Shown here: positions 57,070 to 64,000 of the stretch, piece after piece
Numbering within the stretch: the stretch's first letter is position 1
Layout of the letters: each line of letters opens with the position of its first letter
Source: Persicaria tinctoria
Lineage: Eukaryota; Streptophyta; Magnoliopsida; Caryophyllales; Polygonaceae
DNA: 64,000 bases
Assembly (NCBI GenBank): GCA_037127255.1
Contig: JBANSL010000002.1
Span: 93,712,519-93,776,518, forward strand
Reading direction: 5' to 3'
Position numbers and translations under genes: made by a program
The notes under the pieces: model-generated
The model's input: the letters and a program-made list of their open reading frames with translations, nothing else
Told to the model about the DNA's origin: nothing
Databases searched by the model: none

Positions 57070-59849
57070 GACTTCCTCTTTTTAGTACGGTCGAGCTTAA
57101 GGTGATCTCTCCCATACCCATTTATTGCTCTTTTAATGTTTGTTCTTTTATGTATCGAATGTGACTTTTGTGTATTTTCCTTTCGAGTTTTTCTAAGGAT
57201 GTTGAAATGTCCCACTTTTTCTTGCTTCTGTGCATTACTCCCAGTCCACATTGTATTAGCATGGGCGGGCAAAAGGTAACCCTCCCATACCAACACTATA
57301 CCCTTTTTGTGATTTCTGTTATCTTTTTTAAGGTAGAGTTCTTGCTTGAGATTCTTATAAGTGTTTTTAGTACTATTGCAACTTTCAAAATTACTCAGTT
57401 CAACTACTTGAAAGCTAATAACAAAATTGATTTCGATAGGGATGGGAGAGTTATTCCCCTTGGCCCCATTCTGCACTAATAATTCTAGTATATAAATTTG
57501 AGGTTTAGCATTGGTTTTTGTACCGTAATGAGTTGAAACGAAAGGGATTATGGTGGAGGTCGAAAAAGCACCCAAACCAAGCTGCGTCGACTCATGCACC
57601 ACCGAAGGGGGCGCACGAGGAGCGGCAATAGGAACAGGGGGCAGTTCAGCAAACCTGAAAGGTGTACTCAGAATACAGGCAAGGAGTTCAATAGGTGAGG
57701 AGATAATGACGGAAAAACCATCAGAAGTCCCATGAGACATATGATCCAACATCTTGCCGAGGCTTAATTTTACCAATTCAAAATCATAACACGATAAATT
57801 TCTTACCTCATTAGGGATGCAATGAGTGGTTTCAAGGGAACTTAGCTTCTCAAGACCCCGATATGCATCATTGAGGATACTAGAAGTAAGTTCCCCGACG
57901 TACCTGAGCATTCTCTGGGCTGCCATAACCTCTAGAGGTTGTTGTGTGCGATCATCGAGGTCATAGGCCCTCTCAGATGACCCGTTTTCAACAAGGATTT
58001 GAGTACCCTTTCGGAGGTTGGGTTGGGATTGGCTTGAAGTCACTCGTTTTGATGAGGATTCCTGGACCAGCTGAAATTGCCAGTAGTCCAACCAAGGATA
58101 GTTACTCCTAGTTTCCACAATTGAGGAGGGCAACAAGAAAGTCTCAGAGAAACAATTGAGCTCAATAATTAACCTGAACGAAGGAAGATGCATAAAGAAG
58201 GAGCACACATAAAGAGTGGGAATAACCTTTAAGAATAATTTACATCGAGGGTTCTTAAGCAGTAGCATGTTATCAAAATACTTAAACCTCGTATCACACA
58301 GAGGAATCAATTTGATAAATTCATAATCTGCAATATCCCATATAAATATAGCATACACTAATATCAATATTTGGTAATTAAAGCTCATAATCAACCATGA
58401 TACACTCACAAAGGAGGATGAGGAAAGGCTAGTAACATGCAGCAGCAACTCATTGCAATTGGATTTCTTCACCAAATATTTATGTAACCACACTGAAATA
58501 TGGCTAAATCTATTCTTTAAAGCACTTACCTTTCCAAAATGTGTAGACCAGCATCTTTGAATCACAACTATGACAAAGGCCAAGTCATAGATAAATACAA
58601 TTGCTAGCATTTTAAATTTACATTTATATGAAAGGGGATAATCGAGTAATGAATCCCCAAGCTCATACTTATTATTTTGATCAAACCTTTTAAAACTAAT
58701 CATGGTTAAGTGACATTTAATCCTTTTAATCAAATAGACAAGCTCATATAGATTACAAGACTCATGCATTTTGTCGATCACAAAAGTGGATATATAAATA
58801 CACAAGATGCATTTACCTTGCCACAAGGGTAGTTTGTGATTAATTCTACTGAAAGTCAACACACCAAGAGGGCACAAGCACCAATTAGTTAGACAGTAGA
58901 TAAAATGCCACTCTTGTCCAACATCAATTTGGATCACAAATTCATACACATAAAAGCAGCTGCACACAGAGCTACCAGAACCATTACCTTTAAGCAAATA
59001 CTTTAAGGATAGACGTGAGCAGTAGGTTTTGCCAGAGATCCAGAGAATGCACAGGATATATATTGAACAAGTCTTTTGAATCCACTTGTGTACACAAACT
59101 AATTTATTCATAAGGCTATATTCTACAAAGATCTGTCTGTTTGCAATGAAGACATATAAAGGAGTGAAAACAGTCCATAAGAGCTTGATAGGAACAACAA
59201 TTGATAGACAAAACACATACAAGCACACATCTAGATTACAAGACAGTTTTCCACGCCACACATTGGTTTTAAGTAGAAACTTTTTGTTTAATACAAGTAG
59301 AACAAACAATTTAATGACATCCATCAGAAAGGGTACAAATAAAAGTTTTACAAGAAGCACTAATCGATCTCCCCAAAAAAGATTAGAATTGAGACCCATC
59401 AGAAAGGGCGACACCCAGTTGGATTCACCAAAGATTTCAGAACGGTTGCTTGATTTAGTTTTTGACAACAGCCCCACCACCTGCTGCTCATACTCACACA
59501 AACCCGAAGGTAAAGAGCAAGGAGCAACAAAGGGGGAAAGGTAGCTTTTCCTCTGATTGGGAGACTCAGTGACCACCGAGTCTACACCAAGAGCAGCTTC
59601 ATCAGCATCCAAGTTATAAAATGCTTTGGGTGAATCCGGGGGATACAAACCCAGTTTAGCATCATGAGGGTTGTGATGGGAGATGAGGATTCCAAAGTGA
59701 TTCAAAATAGCCAAAGGCAGTTTTACGCAGGAACAATCATCCAAACCCGGATAGGGTATCAGTTTCTCGAATGGGATTTTCAAGCAATAGGCTATAGCCA
59801 GCAAACATAATGTTACCTGGGGGGGGCATAATTCCACACAGAGCTCCAT
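57066..59849 (-). CDS. LINE ORF1, large C-terminal part (927 codons, unknown fold)
   Basis: An uninterrupted frame of 927 codons from ATG 59849, far beyond chance length in AT-rich DNA. Residues 1-150 look soluble. Residues about 150-575 are rich in Leu, Ile, Val, Phe, Tyr and Cys with several segments that resemble membrane helices (LVLLVKLLFVPFLMDVIKLF, MLAIVFIYDLAFVIVVIQ). Residues about 580-800 are soluble again, and the last 60 are strongly basic (RKTRKENTQKSHSIHKRTN), suited to nucleic-acid binding. I recognise no family. The TGA stop overlaps the ATG of ORF2 in the string ATGA (57069-57066), which would allow re-initiation. True start is probably in the frame upstream (see the N-terminal part). 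Confidence 0.55.
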   Translation of the reverse strand: MELCVELCPPQVTLCLLAIAYCLKIPFEKLIPYPGLDDCSCVKLPLAILNHFGILISHHNPHDAKLGLYPPDSPKAFYNLDADEAALGVDSVVTESPNQRKSYLSPFVAPCSLPSGLCEYEQQVVGLLSKTKSSNRSEIFGESNWVSPFLMGLNSNLFWGDRLVLLVKLLFVPFLMDVIKLFVLLVLNKKFLLKTNVWRGKLSCNLDVCLYVFCLSIVVPIKLLWTVFTPLYVFIANRQIFVEYSLMNKLVCVHKWIQKTCSIYILCILWISGKTYCSRLSLKYLLKGNGSGSSVCSCFYVYEFVIQIDVGQEWHFIYCLTNWCLCPLGVLTFSRINHKLPLWQGKCILCIYISTFVIDKMHESCNLYELVYLIKRIKCHLTMISFKRFDQNNKYELGDSLLDYPLSYKCKFKMLAIVFIYDLAFVIVVIQRCWSTHFGKVSALKNRFSHISVWLHKYLVKKSNCNELLLHVTSLSSSSFVSVSWLIMSFNYQILILVYAIFIWDIADYEFIKLIPLCDTRFKYFDNMLLLKNPRCKLFLKVIPTLYVCSFFMHLPSFRLIIELNCFSETFLLPSSIVETRSNYPWLDYWQFQLVQESSSKRVTSSQSQPNLRKGTQILVENGSSERAYDLDDRTQQPLEVMAAQRMLRYVGELTSSILNDAYRGLEKLSSLETTHCIPNEVRNLSCYDFELVKLSLGKMLDHMSHGTSDGFSVIISSPIELLACILSTPFRFAELPPVPIAAPRAPPSVVHESTQLGLGAFSTSTIIPFVSTHYGTKTNAKPQIYILELLVQNGAKGNNSPIPIEINFVISFQVVELSNFESCNSTKNTYKNLKQELYLKKDNRNHKKGIVLVWEGYLLPAHANTMWTGSNAQKQEKVGHFNILRKTRKENTQKSHSIHKRTNIKRAINGYGRDHLKLDRTKKRKS

Positions 59850-60862
59850 GAAACAAGAGAGGTTGCCCGGAAGACCACCAAATTCATAGCATGGTCAGGA
59901 TCCTTTCGGGAGGAAAAGGGAGACGAGGCATACACCTCCATCATAGATCTACAATCGTGTTTACTCGGCGTGTTTCCCCTCAAAAATTTTAGCAAAATAT
60001 AAGAGCAGAAACACATGTTAGCTATCAATGATACACAAACAAATTTGATTTTCAACATGTATTGAAGACCCTTTCGGGATGTGGGTGGTGAAGGGGCAAG
60101 GACCCCTAACACAGTTTTGTTCAACCTGCATAGATCAGCTGTAGTTTTTAGGGAGATTCCAACACCAAACGAGGGGACTAAAATCCCATCAGGTGAAAGA
60201 ATCAACACCAGATTTTGAGGGCCCTTTCGGGATGTAAGCAGTAGAAGGACACAAGGTCCCTCTATGGTTTTGTTCACCCAAAGGGTGGGGTTTTTTGCAC
60301 AGATCCAGTATTGAACAAAGGAGAGGTAGAGAAGATACCAGAGCATTGACCACCACCGAAGGCGCCCGCACCGCTGACGCGAAAACCAGTCACATCGCCA
60401 CCGCCTCTCCCGACATAAAATTCGCAACTTCCAGCCCCCTTCAGATCTGCGTCTCCAGATCCCATTCTCAAGCAATTTCTTTCTCTTTTGGTAATTTCTT
60501 TTGACAGAAGCAAGAGGGATCCATACCGTCTGCGATGCAAACCCTTTTCGACCTCGGAGCGACTCAGTACACAAAGAAAGCTTCGCCTGCGCGCCGAAGG
60601 GTCTATCAAGGCACCCAAGAACACACGAAGCCTTGAATTCAGCCTCAAAACAGCTTAAATCAGAAGCGTTGAGAGGAGAAAGATTCGATTCGGCATGGAG
60701 ATAAGCCAAGGAATCATTTTCAGGATTGATTTGACCCAAAGGGGGAGCATTGGGGGCGAGATTTTCATTTTTAGGGTTCTTCAGAAGGGGGATTAGATGA
60801 GAGCTTTGGAGCGAGGTTTGCTTTGGTGAGGCGGAGGAGCGCAGCGCGTAGGGCGCGTTCAT
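59813..60862 (-). pseudogene. LINE ORF1, N-terminal part
   Basis: Opens at ATG 60862 (MNAPYALRSSASPKQ), only 36 bases inside the element, and ends 349 codons later. Features: Arg/Lys-rich stretch around residues 125-160, then three spaced copies of a short segment ending in SRKG or SRKD (TSRKGPQN, TSRKGLQY, SSRKDPDH) with hydrophobic sequence between. No zinc knuckle and no DUF4283-like region, which plant L1 ORF1 proteins usually have. It stops at a C8 run (59819-59826 on the plus strand). Adding one base there would fuse it to the 927-codon frame below, so the two are probably one ORF1 of about 1,265 codons. Function unknown. Confidence 0.5.
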
Positions 60863-60944
60863 TCTCAAAGAAGAGATTTTCGGGGAGAAAGGGGAAGTAC
60901 CAATACATAAAAGGTGAGATCAGGGTGGAGGTAGAAAAAAATTC

Positions 60945-61262
60945 ATGGAGGGCTCAACTATATTTTCGATTTTTTTTTTAGATATATATAAGATACAATC
61001 TTTGTTGTAAAAAGCTAAAAGAAGGAAAAAATCCAATAAATGAAGCTATAGGAAATTGAACTCAAGACCTCATTGTTCAAGTTGCCACCTCATACCAACT
61101 AAGCTAAGCACACTTATTGATCTATTACTCTTTTTAATTGTTTTTACCCCTTAAATTATCAAAAATTACAAAAAAAAAACATATTTAAAATTTTTTTTTT
61201 TAGGTTTTCCTCCGGCTCAGGGGGGCTCGAGCTACCGCATGCCCCCCTCCCTCCGCCCCTGG
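60945..61262 (-). repeat. Dispersed repeat with tRNA-like promoter boxes, copy 2
   Basis: Minus-strand relative of 19545-19850, sharing the order CAGGGGCGGAGG, GGGCATGC, GCTCGAGCCCCCC, TTTTTGATAATTTAAGGGG, TTAGCTTAGTTGGTATGAGG, GAGTTCAA and ATATAGTTGAGCC. It lies just outside the LINE's 5' target duplication. Confidence 0.6.
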
Positions 61263-61265
61263 GTG

Positions 61266-61925
61266 AGATCAAACTCATGGTATCATGTATGAAAGGAAAC
61301 CGTATACTTAAAATGACACATATACCCACCAGAAACACAAAATAACATAACCTTTCCAAACAAGACTAACTCTCTAAACCACCAAAGCGAAAACTCTTCG
61401 TCTTATAAAAGCTAGCGAAGCATGGTGTGTTGGTTGAAAACTCTTCATCCTTAGAATATGTCCAACTATTTCTCTAAAAAAATCTCTAAAATAAATAATT
61501 AGAAGTTAAATATTCTAAGCATTTGTGGTCCAATTCTAAAAGTTTCTCCATATATTATAGAGATTACTCCAAAATTTATAGAGTTTTCTCTAAATTGAAG
61601 AAATGATCTCCATATTTTCTCTTCATTCGATCTGCTTTGGAGAAAGTAATGGAGAAATTGTTGGACCAAAAACCATCACAACATTCTTCAAAAATTCAAG
61701 ATGAGAATCGATCTGTTGGGGTACGTTGCTCTTAATAAAAGATTTAGAATTTAAGTTCAAAAAATATAATACTTTCTTATGAGAATACTTTAATTAATCC
61801 TCTTATTTGGTCTTCTCCGTACGAGATAGACTATACCACTGGTTTCGACCAAAACAAAACCCCAAAATAAGACTAATGCATTGATTATTTAACTAGGAAG
61901 GTAAATTGTCAGCTGAAAAACAAAA
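61266..61925. other. AT-rich spacer
   Basis: No gene recognised. Short inverted words such as TCTCCATATATTATAGAG occur near 61540-61620 but I see no clean element ends. Confidence 0.45.
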
Positions 61926-61929
61926 GTAA

Positions 61930-62580
61930 CAAGTGCTGGGGCACATCTGAGCAAGCTAGTCCATGAGCTGCCTGGTTCCCTTCTCTTCTCACAAAGCTCC
62001 ACCTGCAGGATGAAACTCTCTGCTTCGCCTTTCCAGCTCAGCCAACAGCACTCCAGCCACACCATTCGGTCTTCGCCCCTGTCTCATGTGCTGCACCAGC
62101 CGATTGCAGTCAGTCTCTATCACTATCCGATGCGCCTCTCTCTCCTTCGCCATCCTTACTGCCCAGATGGCAGCCTCAATTAATCTCAGCCACAAATGGG
62201 TCTGATCCCCTCTGTATAGAACTCGCCGCTGCCCATGCTAGCTCCCCTTCAGAGTCTCTCTCTATCATTCCCACTCCACATCCCTTGTCTTCTAAAGCCG
62301 ATGCATCGCAATTGATTTTCAAAAAGCCCACCTCTGGTAGCCTCCATCTCGCATGGCCTCCCCCCTCCTCATCATTGATGCCTAGGTTCGACACTCCCCC
62401 CCCCCCCCCTCCATCTACTCGCATGGCGAGCTCCTTTGCTTCCTCTACAATTCGAATCGGTTCCACCCAAACCCCCTCGAACACTCTTCGGTTCCGAGCA
62501 TGCCATATCCCATTTGCAACATATGCCCACAACCGCTTACTCTCCTCGGCCATTCTGTCTGTCACTGCATCAGCCCCCAC
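61930..62580 (-). pseudogene. LINE remnant: RNase H domain (RVT_3)
   Basis: Minus strand reads WRLPEVGFLKINCDASALEDKGCGVG, GELAWAAASSIQRGSDP, then in another frame EAAIWAVRMAKEREAHRIVIETD, CNRLVQHMRQG, and after a further shift SFVRREGNQAAHGLA. It shows at least two frameshifts. Upstream of RNase H, ANGIWHARNRRVFEG is the usual linker from the zinc-binding region. A Gly-rich run (from a poly(C) tract at 62399-62411) lies in the linker. Confidence 0.82.
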
Positions 62581-63050
62581 ATGAGGAAGTCATTGTGCCG
62601 TTTACCCGTATGCGTCAGCTCTGGAGCGAGTCTCCATGCCTCTCGAGCTAACCGACACTCGAACAAGACAGGCATAGTCGTCTCCTCTCTCCCATACACA
62701 TCACAAAATGGGTCCACTCCAACTCTCCTCTTCCATAAGGAATTCTTGCAGGGAAGAATCCCTTTGGCCGCTCGCCATAAGAAGTTTCGAACGCGGGGAA
62801 CAACCTTGAGCTTCCACACTTTCTTCCAAATTCTGACCTCCGTTATGCGAAGTTTCAGCCTCCATCCTTACCCTCTCAGCCTTCTGAATTGTCAAATGGT
62901 ATGCCGACCTAACACTAAAGTTGCCATCCTTTGTATAGTACCATACGATTGAGTCTTCCACTGCCGGGTCGATCAAATGAATTCTCAAGATAGCATCAAC
63001 ATCATTTGGAATAAAAGTAGCCCTCACAGCCACCTCATCCCAGCAGTCTC
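62581..63050 (-). pseudogene. LINE remnant: zinc-binding region, 5'-truncated
   Basis: Two frames together give IVWYYTKDGNFSVRSAYHL, then VWKLKVVPRVRNFLWRAAKGILPCKNSLWKRRV, then CDVYGREETTMPVLFECRLAREAW, the zf-RVT segment that precedes RNase H. RT and endonuclease are missing; similarity fades near 63150. This is a different LINE family from the 8-kb element. Confidence 0.8.
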
Positions 63051-63150
63051 TCTCCTAGTCGATGAAGTTAATCCCCCACTCTAGTAGAAGGATCCCTTCC
63101 TACCGGGTTAGCCACCACTCTGAAGGAAGTTGGTCTAGGGATCCACTTAT

Positions 63151-64000
63151 CTCTACTTTTTTGGGTTGTTGAATGTGTGTACACGGACGCACCTTAGAAT
63201 CAAAATTTAATTTATTGATTATTTACACGTGTTTTAAAAATAATATAAACTATATAAAATATTATTTTTATAATATATAATTCGAAAATTGTTACTATTT
63301 GAATTTATTTCATGCTTTCAAAACTATACATATGCCTCAAAAGTATGGTTTACTTATTTGAATTTGTTTCATCCGATTTGTCTTTTAAATAACAAAAAAT
63401 TTTGACCATTACATGTGGTTGATCTAGTCGATAAGGATTCATATTGTCAGGTCTTTAATGATAAAATTCATATTAATAGGTGAGAGACAAGATTTAACCA
63501 CAAAGTTGGATTAGACATAGCCTCATAGGCCAAACTGCCAAATAGGGACGAAAAACCCCACCTCATATATATATATATATATATATATAGATTGGTATTA
63601 AAAAAAAATCAAAAGTTTTACATTAAAGTACCACACTGTTATAAAAGTGGTTTTATGTTGGTTTAAAAATTAATTCAATGTGACAAATAAATACATTTTT
63701 TCATCGGTTTTATGATTTGCCTAAAAATTAAATCGGTTTATTTTTTAATTTAAAAGGGGTTTTCATTTTATACAATTTGTATATTAAAAAAATAAAAATC
63801 AATTTCACAAATTTACAAACCTACATATGAACAAAAATTAGCATATATATATATTGCATCATTTCTTATTGAAATTTGAAACAAATCAACTTCAAACACA
63901 TGAAAAATTGAAATCTAAACCCAAAATAAGGAAAATACAAGCTCCAACTTATTAGAAGAGCTATTTTTCCATATAAGGAATGAAACTTGAGAAATGTCTA
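63151..64000. other. AT-rich spacer to the window end
   Basis: No gene recognised. A TA microsatellite lies at about 63566-63590. Confidence 0.5.

Larger units (their letters stand above)
52900..60898 (-). mobile_element. LINE (L1-type non-LTR retrotransposon), about 8.0 kb
   Basis: Minus-strand element ending in a poly(A) tail (T21 at 52899-52919 on the plus strand). A 17-bp target duplication with one mismatch flanks it: ACCAATACATTAAAGGT at 52883-52899 and ACCAATACATAAAAGGT at 60899-60915. It holds a large ORF1 region (57066-60862) and an ORF2 with APE-type endonuclease, RT, zinc-binding region and RNase H (52955-57069). Because the duplication lies right next to the ORF1 start, it is full-length or nearly so. 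It landed 42 bp from hAT copy B. ORF2 is broken by one stop and three frameshifts. Confidence 0.93.

Overview
This window is plant nuclear DNA, most likely from a eudicot and possibly an asterid (the lineage call is weak). Evidence: GT-AG introns in two host genes, an initiator tRNA-Met gene of plant type, a HOOKLESS1-type acetyltransferase, an X8/CBM43 cell-wall protein, and a dense load of plant transposons. Gene density is very low: I can support two intact protein genes and one tRNA gene. Almost everything else is mobile DNA, microsatellites and AT-rich spacer.

Layout. 1-3.2 kb: GC-rich hairpin and small MITEs. 3.5-5.3 kb: three-exon HLS1-like gene (+). 6-9 kb: Stowaway MITEs and a probable Helitron end. 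9.1-11.2 kb: an element with ~40-bp inverted ends containing 20-22-bp minisatellites. 16.5-18.6 kb: LINE RNase H remnant split by a hAT element. 19-21 kb: nested MITEs, a 0.9-kb inverted-repeat element and an 82-bp tandem duplication. 21.6 kb: tRNA-iMet. 21.9-23.2 kb: X8-domain gene (-). 27 kb: LINE RT scrap and a hAT MITE.

28.8-40.4 kb is a nest: a Copia element (138-bp LTRs, target duplication ATGTT) is split by a 7.7-kb CACTA element (duplication CCT), which holds a 3.1-kb Mutator-like element (9-bp duplication, ~330-bp inverted repeats) and a small Tourist-like MITE. 40.7 kb: a tRNA-derived SINE. 41.3-45 kb: a decayed second Copia inside a Tourist-like element. 51.5-52.9 kb: a second copy of the hAT family seen at 17 kb. 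52.9-60.9 kb: a nearly full-length 8-kb LINE on the minus strand with a poly(A) tail and a ~17-bp target duplication. 62-63 kb: a third LINE remnant.

The two host genes are not functionally linked. I found no operon, defence island or CRISPR. The most unusual object is the LINE: its first open reading frame region would encode about 1,265 residues if one homopolymer indel is allowed for, shows neither the zinc knuckle nor any domain I recognise, has a long hydrophobic Cys-rich middle, and ends in a 4-base ATGA overlap with the endonuclease/RT frame. The second is the hAT family that carries an open 121-codon fragment resembling the C-terminal part of a plant RT-type protein in both copies.
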